Shown here: piece by piece, positions 17,536 through 30,800 of the stretch
Layout: every line of letters begins with the position of its first letter
Position numbering within the stretch: position 1 is the stretch's first letter
Origin: Uranotaenia lowii
Lineage: Eukaryota > Arthropoda > Insecta > Diptera > Culicidae
NCBI RefSeq assembly: GCF_029784155.1
Contig: NC_073691.1
Span: 20,054,006-20,118,005, forward strand
Direction: 5' to 3'
DNA length: 64,000 bases
Made by a program: the position numbers and the translations under genes
Notes under the pieces: generated by a model
What the model saw: the letters and a program-made list of their open reading frames with translations, nothing else
Databases searched by the model: none
Told to the model about the DNA's origin: nothing

Positions 17536-19385
17536 TCGTGATTTTACGATTGTTGTGAATCTCAATTCAGAGATTCACTCAGACTTGTCTTTCACTCACA
17601 AGAATAGATCAATGACTGACTTTTTTGTTTGTTTTGCCAGTGTTGCCAAAATAACAAACGTTGCCATACAAATTTGTTTTATTTTATTTATCTTCAGTGT
17701 TGCCGAATACTACTATTATTCTATTTTATTTTTAAATAAGGCGATAAAATTAATCACGTAATCAGTGGAACTCACTGATTAATTAACAGAAAAATCAAAC
17801 CGGAGTGAGATCAACAATTTAAAACAGTGATATAAAAATTGAATCAAAATAACTGAAATTGTCACTAATGTGTCGTAAATAATATTTTGCCAATTTAATT
17901 CTTGAATTCTATAGCATCGAAATGCAATAATTTGGGAAAAAAATTATCAGAGATTTTAGAAGCAAGTGAATAAATTTTGATAGTCAATCCGAATCAAAAC
18001 AAAGGCTCAATCAAACATGGTAAATAAACCCCAGAAAATTTTCCCCTTGCCTCATTTCTTCTATCTATCAACAAACGATTGATAAATATCAAATAAATGT
18101 AGATAGGTACACAGACAGGTTTCGACTCAATTCATCGTCGATTTCCTCTGCATGCGCATCTCCCGAAAAAGACCAATAAATTTTCCCAATTCATAAAATT
18201 CTCCGCTACATTCCCCGAAAATAAAATCGAGTAAATGTGTAACATAATAGCTACTTATATGTATGTTTTGGGAGCGAGAGAGATGAAAAAGCCAACCAAA
18301 AGGCGAAGGACGTGGATTTGGCAAATCACCCTCCGATAACAATTGGCCATATGCAGAAGGGAGAGGACTTCGACGACAGGATTTCACCGACCATCAATCT
18401 GGAGTTGGGGGTTGAAAAGTTTTCGGTCATTTGAGTGGAATTTTAAAACGACGACCGACACGACGACGAATGTTTTGATATTTTCGGGAGGGATGTGGTG
18501 GGTTTTTTTTCATACATCTGTAAAAAACATAATGGATGGTTCGTCGTTTTTTTCCTTCTGATCAGCAAATGTTTTTAACGGATGCTTTTATGGATAAGTT
18601 TAGCATAACAGATACGGTTCGGAAGATAAGGAAATCTGTCTTCGATGAGGAAACGGTCACTTCATTGATTTATGATGAATATTTTATACTTTTAGAGAAG
18701 TTTTTTTTCAGTCTCTAGGATACATATCGCATCACTGATTATGATCGTTGAAAGCATTTTACAAAAAAAATAATCGATTGATTGCCAAAAATAAATCCGC
18801 TTTCCGTTTTGGTGGTTCGATTACCAACCCCTTCAAGCATTTGATGTTTTGATCCTTCCCACAAACAATACGTTGACCTTTCCATTTACGGTTCAAAATT
18901 TGGACAACAGCAGCAAGCAATAGCGCATTAGTTCCGATTGGATCGTTTACGGCAGTATGGAAATTTAAGTGTATCAAACTGATCCATTCATCGAACAATA
19001 AAGTCTGTCATCAAACAAAAGGGCTAACACACTCCCGGCGGCGCGACGTATCGCACATTATCAACAGTGGAATTATTGCTGCTTCTGTCCGCTATTATTG
19101 ATGATGTTCGAGCATAAAACGCTGCCACGTGGCACTAAATTATCGGGCTATTTATTACTTCAATGGTGTTTCGTTTGAGGGAGAAAAACAACCCAAAAAC
19201 AAATAAACTTTTTGGTTTTGTAAACAAATACGTTTCGACCTTTCGCCGAGTTACTCGTTGATGATTTGCGTTATTCAAAACAATGATTTTGGTGGCAATC
19301 TTTTGCGTGCGGTTTTTGTTTAAGTTCAACTCATTCTATAAGTAGGCCTTGAATATTAAAACCTTTCAGAATTTTTTTTTCTTCT
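17536..19385. other. Low-copy region, no recognised gene
   Basis: About 1.85 kb without a known family. Two perfect small hairpins are visible: GTGAATCTC/GAGATTCAC at 17555-17578 (9-base stem, 6-base loop) and TCAGTG/CACTGA at 17762-17778. Short open frames of 60 to 86 codons occur on both strands (18127-18387 minus, 18536-18718 plus, 18759-18998 minus) and overlap or alternate without any domain. One plus-strand stretch is listed separately. Confidence 0.55.
18243..18434 (+). CDS. Candidate last exon, unknown product
   Basis: A 63-codon stretch opens after a TAA (18240-18242) and closes at TGA (18432-18434) with no ATG at the start. From about residue 14 the composition looks protein-like and acidic/basic mixed: it contains ERDEKANQKAKDVDLANHPP and ends LGVEKFSVI. 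A possible acceptor (TTTTGGGAG) precedes the charged part. The opposite strand has an overlapping 86-codon frame that looks less protein-like. No family is recognised, and chance cannot be excluded. Confidence 0.2.
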   Translation, partial: HNSYLYVCFGSERDEKANQKAKDVDLANHPPITIGHMQKGEDFDDRISPTINLELGVEKFSVI

Positions 19386-19511
19386 CCACGTGGTTTGTAG
19401 ACCAGAAAATGCATTTTAAAGTTGTGATCCCAAATTAAGCTCAGAATCGCCGAAAAACGCTTCTAAAGGCCAGAAATCGCATTTTAAAGTTGTGATCCCA
19501 CGTGGTTTGTA
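19386..19511 (-). repeat. Isolated inverted satellite fragment between 14-bp direct repeats
   Basis: Positions 19400-19497 are about 1.4 monomers of the 68-bp satellite in reverse orientation; read on the minus strand it has GATCACAACTTTAAAATGCG and the CGGCG linker type. CCACGTGGTTTGTA stands on both sides (19386-19399 and 19498-19511), though its first two bases overlap the satellite's own CCC on the right. The main array starts about 430 bp away in the opposite orientation. Confidence 0.9.
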
Positions 19512-19927
19512 TGCTTTATTCGCTATGTTTTTTTTTATTGAATCGAAAATCCTCTGAACTAGATAAGTAAATCCTCATGCTCAACGTGGGAAAATTTACC
19601 GTTTCCGTCGTTCCCACTGTGAATTATTTCCCAGACCAGACCGAGAAAAGGACACTCGGAAATAAATCTCAAAATCAAAAGCTTGTTTCGTAAGAATTCA
19701 CGAATCCGTTCACAGCTAAGTTCGAAAGATTCGAAAGCATAACTACGAGTGCCATCTATGTTTTCGTTACATAAACAACGAAAAAGCCACGTTCGGTCTC
19801 GAAAAGTTCTATGTTGTGTTGAACTTCAGTGGGTGGAATTGCCCTACCATAAATTTTCTGGGGGTGGTGGGTATTTTTGTCGTTCCGTGTTTTTGTGATT
19901 CCGAAGAATCGTTTCAAATAAAACATT
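19512..19927. other. Unique flank of the 68-bp satellite
   Basis: About 400 bp of non-repetitive DNA between the stray inverted satellite piece and the main array. A small inverted pair TTCGTT/AACGAA lies near 19764-19782. No coding is supported. Confidence 0.6.
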
Positions 19928-21639
19928 CCTTTAGACCTCGTTTCTTCGGCATTCTGAGCTTAATTTGGGATCACAACTTTAAAATGCGATTTCTAGCCTT
20001 TAGAAGCGTTTTTTCATGATTCTGAGCTTAATTTGGGATCACAACTTTAAAATGCGATTTCTAGCCTTTAGAAGCGTTTTTTCATGATTCTGAGCTTAAT
20101 TTGGGATCACAACTTTAAAATGCGATTTCTGGCCTTTAGAAGCGTTTTTTCGTGATTCTGAGCTTAATTTGGGATCACAACTTTAAAATGCGATTTCTGG
20201 CCTTTAGAAGCGTTTTTCAGCGATTTTGAGCTTAATTTGGGATCACAACTTTAAAATGCGATTTCTGGCCTTTAGAAGCGTTTTTTCGTGATTCTGAGCT
20301 TAATTTGGGATCACAACTTTAAAATGCGATTTCTGGCCTTTAGAAGACTTTTTTCATGATTCTGAGCTTAATTTGGGATCACAACTTTAAAATGCAATTT
20401 CTGGCCTTTAGAAGCGTTTTTCGGCGATTCTGAGCTAAATTTGGGATCACAACTTTAAAATTCGATTTCTAGCCTTAAGAAGCGTTTTTCGTGATTCTGA
20501 GCTTAATTTGGGATCATAACTTTAAAATGCGATTTCTGGCCTTTAGAAGCGTTTTTCAGCGATTTTGAGCTTAATTTGGGATCACAACTTTAAAATGCGA
20601 TTTCTGGCCTTTAGAAGCGTTTTTTCGTGATTCTGAGCTTAATTTGGGATCACAACTTTAAAATGCGATTTCTGGCCTTTAGAAGCGTTTTTCGGCGATT
20701 CTGAGCTAAATTTGGGATCACAACTTTAAAATTCGATTTCTAGCCTTAAGAAGCGTTTTTCGGCGATTCTGAGCTTAATTTGGGATCATAACTTTAAAAT
20801 GCGATTTCTGGCCTTTAGAAGCGTTTTTCAGCGATTTTGAGCTTAATTTGGGATCACAACTTTAAAATGCGATTTCTGGCCTTTAGAAGCGTTTTTCGGC
20901 GATTCTGAGCTTAATTTGGGATCACAACTTTAAAATGCGATTTCTGGCCTTTAGAAGCGTTTTTTCGTGATTCTGAGCTTAATTTGGGATCACAACTTTA
21001 AAATGCGATTTCTAGCCTTTAGAAGCGTTTTTTCATGATTCTGAGCTTAATTTGGGATCACAACTTTAAAATGCGATTTCTGGCCTTTAGAAGCGTTTTT
21101 CGGCGATTCTGAGCTAAATTTGGGATCACAACTTTAAAATTCGATTTCTAGCCTTAAGAAGCGTTTTTCGGCGATTCTGAGCTTAATTTGGGATCATAAC
21201 TTTAAAATGCGATTTCTGGCCTTTAGAAGCGTTTTTCAGCGATTTTGAGCTTAATTTGGGATCACAACTTTAAAATGCGATTTCTGGCCTTTAGAAGCGT
21301 TTTTCGGCGATTCTGAGCTTAATTTGGGATCACAACTTTAAAATGCGATTTCTGGCCTTTAGAAGCGTTTTTTCGTGATTCTGAGCTTAATTTGGGATCA
21401 CAACTTTAAAATGCGATTTCTGGCCTTTAGAAGCGTTTTTTCGTGATTCTGAGCTTAATTTGGGATCACAACTTTAAAATGCGATTTCTGGCCTTTAGAA
21501 GCGTTTTTCGGCGATTCTGAGCTTAATTTGGGATCATAACTTTAAAATGCGATTTCTGGCCTTTAGAAGCGTTTTTTCGTGATTCTGAGCTTAATTTGGG
21601 ATCACAACTTTAAAATGCGATTTCTGGCCTTTAGAAGCG

Positions 21640-23120
21640 TTTTTTGGCCATTCTGGGCTTAATTTGGGATCACAACTTTAAAATGCGATTTCTGGCATTT
21701 AGAAGCGTTTTTCGGCGATTCTGAGCTTAATTTGGGATCATAACTTTAAAATGCGATTTCTGGCCTTTAGAAGCGTTTTTTCGTGATTCTGAGCTTAATT
21801 TGGGATCACAACTTTAAAATGCGATTTCTGGCCTTTAGAAGCGTTTTTCGGCGATTCTGAGCTTAATTTGGGATCACAACTTTAAAATGCGATTTCTGGC
21901 CTTTAGAAGCGTTTTTTCGTGATTCTGAGCTTAATTTGGGATCACAACTTTAAAATGCGATTTCTGGCCTTTAGAAGCGTTTTTCGGCGATTCTGAGCTT
22001 AATTTGGGATCACAACTTTAAAATGCGATTTCTGGCCTTTAGAAGCGTTTTTCGGCGATTCTGAGCTTAATTTGGGATCACAACTTTAAAATGCGATTTC
22101 TGGCCTTTAGAAGCGTTTTTTCGTGATTCTGAGCTTAATTTGGGATCACAACTTTAAAATGCGATTTCTGGCCTTTAGAAGCGTTTTTCGGCGATTCTGA
22201 GCTTAATTTGGGATCACAACTTTAAAATGCGATTTCTGGCCTTTAGAAGCGTTTTTTGGCCATTCTGGGCTTAATTTGGGATCACAACTTTAAAATGCGA
22301 TTTCTGGCATTTAGAAGCGTTTTTCGGCGATTCTGAGCTTAATTTGGGATCATAACTTTAAAATGCGATTTCTGGCCTTTAGAAGCGTTTTTTCGTGATT
22401 CTGAGCTTAATTTGGGATCACAACTTTAAAATGCGATTTCTGGCCTTTAGAAGCGTTTTTCGGCGATTCTGAGCTTAATTTGGGATCACAACTTTAAAAT
22501 GCGATTTCTGGCCTTTAGAAGCGTTTTTCGGCGATTCTGAGCTTAATTTGGGATCACAACTTTAAAATGCGATTTCTGGCCTTTAGAAGCGTTTTTTGGC
22601 CATTCTGGGCTTAATTTGGGATCACAACTTTAAAATGCGATTTCTGGCATTTAGAAGCGTTTTTCGGCGATTCTGAGCTTAATTTGGGATCATAACTTTA
22701 AAATGCGATTTCTGGCCTTTAGAAGCGTTTTTTCGTGATTCTGAGCTTAATTTGGGATCACAACTTTAAAATGCGATTTCTGGCCTTTAGAAGCGTTTTT
22801 CGGCGATTCTGAGCTTAATTTGGGATCACAACTTTAAAATGCGATTTCTGGCCTTTAGAAGCGTTTTTTCGTGATTCTGAGCTTAATTTGGGATCACAAC
22901 TTTAAAATGCGATTTCTGGCCTTTAGAAGCGTTTTTCGGCGATTCTGAGCTTAATTTGGGATCACAACTTTAAAATGCGATTTCTGGCCTTTAGAAGCGT
23001 TTTTTGGCCATTCTGGGCTTAATTTGGGATCACAACTTTAAAATGCGATTTCTGGCATTTAGAAGCGTTTTTCGGCGATTCTGAGCTTAATTTGGGATCA
23101 TAACTTTAAAATGCGATTTC
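21640..23120 (+). repeat. Duplicated blocks marked by the GGCATTTAG monomer
   Basis: The rare variant TCTGGCATTT occurs at 21691, 22303, 22643 and 23051. Spacings are 612, 340 and 408, exactly 9, 5 and 6 monomers. Each is preceded by the TGGCC/CTGGG monomer and followed by a GGGATCATAAC monomer, so a block of at least three monomers was copied together. Confidence 0.9.
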
Positions 23121-25020
23121 TGGCCTTTAGAAGCGTTTTTTCGTGATTCTGAGCTTAATTTGGGATCACAACTTTAAAATGCGATTTCTGGCCTTTAGAA
23201 GCGTTTTTCGGCGATTCTGAGCTTAATTTGGGATCACAACTTTAAAATGCGATTTCTGGCCTTTAGAAGCGTTTTTCGGCGATTCTGAGCTTAATTTGGG
23301 AACACAACTTTAAAATGCGATTTCTGGCCTTTAGAAGCGTTTTTCGGCGATTCTGAGCTTAATTTGGGATCACAACTTTAAAATGCGATTTCTGGCCTTT
23401 AGAAGCGTTTTTCGGCGATTCTGAGCTTAATTTGGGATCACAACTTTAAAATGCGATTTCTGGCCTTTAGAAGCGTTTTTCGGCGATTCTGAGCTTAATT
23501 TGGGATCACAACTTTAAAATGCGATTTCTGGCCTTTAGAAGCGTTTTTCGGCGATTCTGAGCTTAATTTGGGATCACAACTTTAAAATGCGATTTCTGGC
23601 CTTTAGAAGCGTTTTTTCGTGATTCTGAGCTTAATTTGGGATCACAACTTTAAAATGCGATTTCTGGCCTTTAGAAGCGTTTTTCGGCGATTCTGAGCTT
23701 AATTTGGGATCACAACTTTAAAATGCGATTTCTGGCCTTTAGAAGCGTTTTTCGGCGATTCTGAGCTTAATTTGGGATCACAACTTTAAAATGCGATTTC
23801 TGGCCTTTAGAAGCGTTTTTCGGCGATTCTGAGCTTAATTTGGGATCACAACTTTAAAATGCGATTTCTGGCCTTTAGAAGCGTTTTTCGGTGATTCTGA
23901 GCTTAATTTGGGATCACAACTTTAAAATGCGATTTCTGGCCTTTAGAAGCGTTTTTCGGCGATTCTGAGCTTAATTTGGGATCACAACTTTAAAATGCGA
24001 TTTCTGGCCTTTAGAAGCGTTTTTCGGCGATTCTGAGCTTAATTTGGGATCACAACTTTAAAATGCGATTTCTGGCCTTTAGAAGCGTTTTTCGGCGATT
24101 CTGAGCTTAATTTGGGATCACAACTTTAAAATGCGATTTCTGGCCTTTAGAAGCGTTTTTCGGCGATTCTGAGCTTAATTTGGGATCACAACTTTAAAAT
24201 GCGATTTCTGGCCTTTAGAAGCGTTTTTTCGTGATTCTGAGCTTAATTTGGGATCACAACTTTAAAATGCGATTTCTGGCCTTTAGAAGCGTTTTTTGGC
24301 CATTCTGGGCTTAATTTGGGATCACAACTTTAAAATGCGATTTCTGGCCTTTAGAAGCGTTTTTTCGTGATTCTGAGCTTAATTTGGGATCACAACTTTA
24401 AAATGCGATTTCTGGCCTTTAGAAGCGTTTTTCGGCGATTCTGAGCTTAATTTGGGATCACAACTTTAAAATGCGATTTCTGGCCTTTAGAAGCGTTTTT
24501 TCGTGATTCTGAGCTTAATTTGGGATCACAACTTTAAAATGCGATTTCTGGCCTTTAGAAGCGTTTTTTGGCCATTCTGGGCTTAATTTGGGATCACAAC
24601 TTTAAAATGCGATTTCTGGCCTTTAGAAGCGTTTTTTGGCCATTCTGAGCTTAATTTGGGATCACAACTTTAAAATGCGATTTCTGGCCTTTAGAAGCGT
24701 TTTTCGGCGATTCTGAGCTTAATTTGGGATCACAACTTTAAAATGCGATTTCTGGCCTTTAGAAGCGTTTTTCGGCGATTCTGAGCTTAATTTGGGATCA
24801 CAACTTTAAAATGCGATTTCTGGCCTTTAGAAGCGTTTTTCGGCGATTCTGAGCTTAATTTGGGATCACAACTTTAAAATGCGATTTCTGGCCTTTAGAA
24901 GCGTTTTTTCGTGATTCTGAGCTTAATTTGGGATCACAACTTTAAAATGCGATTTCTGGCCTTCAGAAGCGTTTTTTCGTGATTCTGAGCTTAATTTGGG
25001 ATCACAACTTTAAAATGCGA

Positions 25021-26730
25021 TTTCTGGCCTTTAGAAGCGTTTTTTAGCGATTCTGAGCTTAATTTGGGATCACAACTTTAAAATGCGTTTTCTGGCCTTT
25101 AGAAGCGTTTTTCGGCGATTCTGAGTTTAATTTGGGATCACAACTTTAAAATGCGATTTCTGGCCTTTAGAAGCGTTTTTCGGCGATTCTGAGTTTAATT
25201 TGGGATCACAACTTTAAAATGCGATTTCTGGCCTTTAGAAGCGTTTTTTCGTGATTCTGAGCTTAATTTGGGATCACAACTTTAAAATGCGATTTCTGGC
25301 CTTTAGAAGCGTTTTTTCGTGATTCTGAGCTTAATTTGGGATCACAACTTTAAAATGCGATTTCTGGCCTTTAGAAGCGTTTTTTGGCCATTCTGGGCTT
25401 AATTTGGGATCACAACTTTAAAATGCGATTTCTGGCCTTTAGAAGCGTTTTTTCGTGATTCTGAGCTTAATTTGGGATCACAACTTTAAAATGCGATTTC
25501 TGGCCTTTAGAAGCGTTTTTCGGCGATTCTGAGCTTAATTTGGGATCACAACTTTAAAATGCGATTTCTGGCCTTTAGAAGCGTTTTTCGGCGATTCTGA
25601 GCTTAATTTGGGATCACAACTTTAAAATGCGATTTCTGGCCTTTAGAAGCGTTTTTTGGCCATTCTGGGCTTAATTTGGGATCACAACTTTAAAATGCGA
25701 TTTCTGGCCTTTAGAAGCGTTTTTTCGTGATTCTGAGCTTAATTTGGGATCACAACTTTAAAATGCGATTTCTGGCCTTTAGAAGCGTTTTTTCGTGATT
25801 CTGAGCTTAATTTGGGATCACAACTTTAAAATGCGATTTCTGGCCTTTAGAAGCGTTTTTTCGTGATTCTGAGCTTAATTTGGGATCACAACTTTAAAAT
25901 GCGATTTCTGGCCTATAGAAGCGTTTTTTCGTGATTCTGAGCTTAATTTGGGATCACAACTTTAAAATGCGATTTCTGGCCTTTAGAAGCGCTTTTCGGC
26001 GATTCTGAGCTTAATTTGGGATCACAACTTTAAAATGCGATTTCTGGCCTTTAGAAGCGTTTTTTAGCGATTCTGAGCTTAATTTGGGATCACAACTTTA
26101 AAATGCGTTTTCTGGCCTTTAGAAGCGTTTTTCGGCGATTCTGAGTTTAATTTGGGATCACAACTTTAAAATGCGATTTCTGGCCTTTAGAAGCGTTTTT
26201 CGGCGATTCTGAGTTTAATTTGGGATCACAACTTTAAAATGCGATTTCTGGCCTTTAGAAGCGTTTTTTCGTGATTCTGAGCTTAATTTGGGATCACAAC
26301 TTTAAAATGCGATTTCTGGCCTTTAGAAGCGTTTTTTCGTGATTCTGAGCTTAATTTGGGATCACAACTTTAAAATGCGATTTCTGGCCTTTAGAAGCGT
26401 TTTTTGGCCATTCTGGGCTTAATTTGGGATCACAACTTTAAAATGCGATTTCTGGCCTTTAGAAGCGTTTTTTCGTGATTCTGAGCTTAATTTGGGATCA
26501 CAACTTTAAAATGCGATTTCTGGCCTTTAGAAGCGTTTTTCGGCGATTCTGAGCTTAATTTGGGATCACAACTTTAAAATGCGATTTCTGGCCTTTAGAA
26601 GCGTTTTTCGGCGATTCTGAGCTTAATTTGGGATCACAACTTTAAAATGCGATTTCTGGCCTTTAGAAGCGTTTTTTGGCCATTCTGGGCTTAATTTGGG
26701 ATCACAACTTTAAAATGCGATTTCTGGCCT
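25021..26730 (+). repeat. 15-monomer higher-order duplication
   Basis: The rare word AATGCGTTTTCTGG appears at 25081 and 26101, exactly 1020 bp or 15 monomers apart. The ten or so following monomers have the same order of linker types (CGGCG with GAGTTTAA twice, TCGTG twice, TGGCC/CTGGG, TCGTG, CGGCG twice, TGGCC/CTGGG). A third partial copy is at 29161, 45 monomers further on, and a fainter one starts near 29935. Confidence 0.9.
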
Positions 26731-27094
26731 TTAGAAGCGTTTTTTGGCCATTCTGAGCTTAATTTGGGATCACAACTTTAAAATGCGATTTCTGGCCTTT
26801 AGAAGCGTTTTTCGGCGATTCTGAGCTTAATTTTGGATCATAACTTTAAAATGCGATTTCTGGCCTTTAGAAGCGTTTTTCGGCGATTCTGAGCTTAATT
26901 TGGGATCACAACTTTAAAATGCGATTTCTGGCCTATAGAAGCGTTTTTTCGTGATTCTGAGCTTAATTTGGGATCACAACTTTAAAATGCGATTTCTGGC
27001 CTATAGAAGCGTTTTTTCGTGATTCTGAGCTTAATTTGGGATCACAACTTTAAAATGCGATTTCTGGCCTTTAGAAGCGTTTTTCGGCGATTCT

Positions 27095-27910
27095 GAGCTT
27101 AATTTGGGATCACAACTTTAAAATGCGATTTCTGGCCTTTAGAAGCGTTTTTTGGCCATTCTGGGCTTAATTTGGGATCACAACTTTAAAATGCGATTTC
27201 TGGCCTTTAGAAGCGTTTTTTGGCCATTCTGAGCTTAATTTGGGATCACAACTTTAAAATGCGATTTCTGGCCTTTAGAAGCGTTTTTCGGCGATTCTGA
27301 GCTTAATTTTGGATCATAACTTTAAAATGCGATTTCTGGCCTTTAGAAGCGTTTTTCGGCGATTCTGAGCTTAATTTTGGATCATAACTTTAAAATGCGA
27401 TTTCTGGCCTTTAGAAGCGTTTTTTGGCCATTCTGGGCTTAATTTGGGATCACAACTTTAAAATGCGATTTCTGGCCTTTAGAAGCGTTTTTTGGCCATT
27501 CTGAGCTTAATTTGGGATCACAACTTTAAAATGCGATTTCTGGCCTTTAGAAGCGTTTTTCGGCGATTCTGAGCTTAATTTTGGATCATAACTTTAAAAT
27601 GCGATTTCTGGCCTTTAGAAGCGTTTTTCGGCGATTCTGAGCTTAATTTTGGATCATAACTTTAAAATGCGATTTCTGGCCTTTAGAAGCGTTTTTTGGC
27701 CATTCTGGGCTTAATTTGGGATCACAACTTTAAAATGCGATTTCTGGCCTTTAGAAGCGTTTTTTGGCCATTCTGAGCTTAATTTGGGATCACAACTTTA
27801 AAATGCGATTTCTGGCCTTTAGAAGCGTTTTTCGGCGATTCTGAGCTTAATTTTGGATCACAACTTTAAAATGCGATTTCTGGCCTTTAGAAGCGTTTTT
27901 TCGTGATTCT
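27095..27910 (+). repeat. 4-monomer higher-order repeat, three copies
   Basis: CTGGG-bearing monomers fall at 27161, 27433 and 27705, each 272 bp (4 x 68) apart. The unit order is TGGCC/CTGGG, TGGCC/CTGAG, CGGCG with TTTTGGATCATAAC, then CGGCG with TTTTGGATCA. It is the tightest higher-order repeat in the window. Confidence 0.92.
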
Positions 27911-30120
27911 GAGCTTAATTTGGGATCACAACTTTAAAATGCGATTTCTGGCCTTTAGAAGCGTTTTTCGGCGATTCTGAGCTTAATTTGGGATCACAAC
28001 TTTAAAATGCGATTTCTGGCCTTTAGAAGCGTTTTTCGGCGATTCTGAGCTAAATTTGGGATCACAACTTTAAAATGCGATTTCTGGCCTTTAGAAGCGT
28101 TTTTCGGCGATTCTGAGCTTAATTTGGGATCACAACTTTAAAATGCGATTTCTGGCCTTTAGAAACGTTTTTTCGTGATTCTGAGATTAATTTGGGATCA
28201 CAACTTTAAAATGCGATTTTTGGCCTTCAGAAGCGTTTTTTCGTGATTCTGAGCTTAATTTGGGATCACAACTTTAAAATGCGATTTCTGGCCTTTAAAA
28301 GCGTTTTTTCGTGATTCTGAGCTTAATTTGGGATCACAACTTTAAAATGCGATTTCTGGCCTTTAGAAGCGTTTTTCGGCGATTCTGAGCTTAATTTGGG
28401 ATCACAACTTTAAAATGCGATTTCTGGCCTTTAGAAGCGTTTTTCGGCGATTCTGAGCTTAATTTGGGATCACAACTTTAAAATGCGATTTCTGGCCTTT
28501 AGAAGCGTTTTTTCGTGATTCTGAGCTTAATTTGGGATCACAACTTTAAAATGCGATTTCTGGCCTTTAGAAGCGTTTTTCGGCGATTCTGAGCTTAATT
28601 TGGGATCACAACTTTAAAATGCGATTTCTGGCCTTTAGAAGCGTTTTTCGGCGATTCTGAGCTAAATTTGGGATCACAACTTTAAAATGCGATTTCTGGC
28701 CTTTAGAAGCGTTTTTCGGCGATTCTGAGCTTAATTTGGGATCACAACTTTAAAATGCGATTTCTGGCCTTTAGAAACGTTTTTTCGTGATTCTGAGATT
28801 AATTTGGGATCACAACTTTAAAATGCGATTTTTGGCCTTCAGAAGCGTTTTTTCGTGATTCTGAGCTTAATTTGGGATCACAACTTTAAAATGCGATTTC
28901 TGGCCTTTAAAAGCGTTTTTTCGTGATTCTGAGCTTAATTTGGGATCACAACTTTAAAATGCGATTTCTGGCCTTCAGAAGCGTTTTTTCGTGATTCTGA
29001 GCTTAATTTGGGATCACAACTTTAAAATGCGATTTCTGGCCTTTAGAAGCGTTTTTCGGCGATTCTGAGCTTAATTTGGGATCACAACTTTAAAATGCGA
29101 TTTCTGGCCTTTAGAAGCGTTTTTTAGCGATTCTGAGCTTAATTTGGGATCACAACTTTAAAATGCGTTTTCTGGCCTTTAGAAGCGTTTTTCGGCGATT
29201 CTGAGTTTAATTTGGGATCACAACTTTAAAATGCGATTTCTGGCCTTTAGAAGCGTTTTTCGGCGATTCTGAGTTTAATTTGGGATCACAACTTTAAAAT
29301 GCGATTTCTGGCCTTTAGAAGCGTTTTTTCGTGATTCTGAGCTTAATTTGGGATCACAACTTTAAAATGCGATTTCTGGCCTTTAGAAGCGTTTTTTCGT
29401 GATTCTGAGCTTAATTTGGGATCACAACTTTAAAATGCGATTTCTGGCCTTTAGAAGCGTTTTTTCGTGATTCTGAGCTTAATTTGGGATCACAACTTTA
29501 AAATGCGATTTCTGGCCTTTAGAAGCGTTTTTCGGCGATTCTGAGCTTAATTTGGGATCACAACTTTAAAATGCGATTTCTGGCCTTTAGAAGCGTTTTT
29601 TCGTGATTCTGAGCTTAATTTGGGATCACAACTTTAAAATGCGATTTCTGGCCTTCAGAAGCGTTTTTTCGTGATTCTGAGCTTAATTTGGGATCACAAC
29701 TTTAAAATGCGATTTCTGGCCTTTAGAAGCGTTTTTCGGCGATTCTGAGCTTAATTTGGGATCACAACTTTAAAATGCGATTTCTGGCCTTTAGAAGCGT
29801 TTTTTCGTGATTCTGAGCTTAATTTGGGATCACAACTTTAAAATGCGATTTCTGGCCTTTAGAAGCGTTTTTTCGTGATTCTGAGCTTAATTTGGGATCA
29901 CAACTTTAAAATGCGATTTCTGGCCTTTAGAAGCGTTTTTTAGCGATTCTGAGCTTAATTTGGGATCACAACTTTAAAATGCGATTTCTGGCCTTTAGAA
30001 GCGTTTTTCGGCGATTCTGAGTTTAATTTGGGATCACAACTTTAAAATGCGATTTCTGGCCTTTAGAAGCGTTTTTTCGGCGATTCTGAGTTTAATTTGG
30101 GATCACAACTTTAAAATGCG

Positions 30121-30800
30121 ATTTCTGGCCTTTAGAAGCGTTTTTTCGTGATTCTGAGCTTAATTTGGGATCACAACTTTAAAATGCGATTTCTGGCCTT
30201 TAGAAGCGTTTTTTCGTGATTCTGAGCTTAATTTGGGATCACAACTTTAAAATGCGATTTCTGGCCTTTAGAAGCGTTTTTTCGTGATTCTGAGCTTAAT
30301 TTGGGATCACAACTTTAAAATGCGATTTCTGGCCTTTAGAAGCGTTTTTTCGTGATTCTGAGCTTAATTTGGGATCACAACTTTAAAATGCGATTTCTGG
30401 CCTTTAGAAGCGTTTTTTCGTGATTCTGAGCTTAATTTGGGATCACAACTTTAAAATGCGATTTCTGGCCTTTAGAAGCGTTTTTTCGTGATTCTGAGCT
30501 TAATTTGGGATCACAACTTTAAAATGCGATTTCTGGCCTTTAGAAGCGTTTTTTCGTGATTCTGAGCTTAATTTGGGATCACAACTTTAAAATGCGATTT
30601 CTGGCCTTTAGAAGCGTTTTTTCGTGATTCTGAGCTTAATTTGGGATCACAACTTTAAAATGCGATTTCTGGCCTTTAGAAGCGTTTTTTCGTGATTCTG
30701 AGCTTAATTTGGGATCACAACTTTAAAATGCGATTTCTGGCCTTTAGAAGCGTTTTTTCGTGATTCTGAGCTTAATTTGGGATCACAACTTTAAAATGCG
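30121..30800 (+). repeat. Homogenised run of TCGTG monomers
   Basis: About ten consecutive monomers of the TCGTG type are essentially identical, in contrast with the mixed types on both sides. This suggests very recent local amplification or assembly from near-identical reads close to the gap. Confidence 0.8.

Noticed and set aside
18759..18998. 79-codon minus-strand frame
   Set aside because: No recognisable domain, no splice or start support, AT-rich flanks.
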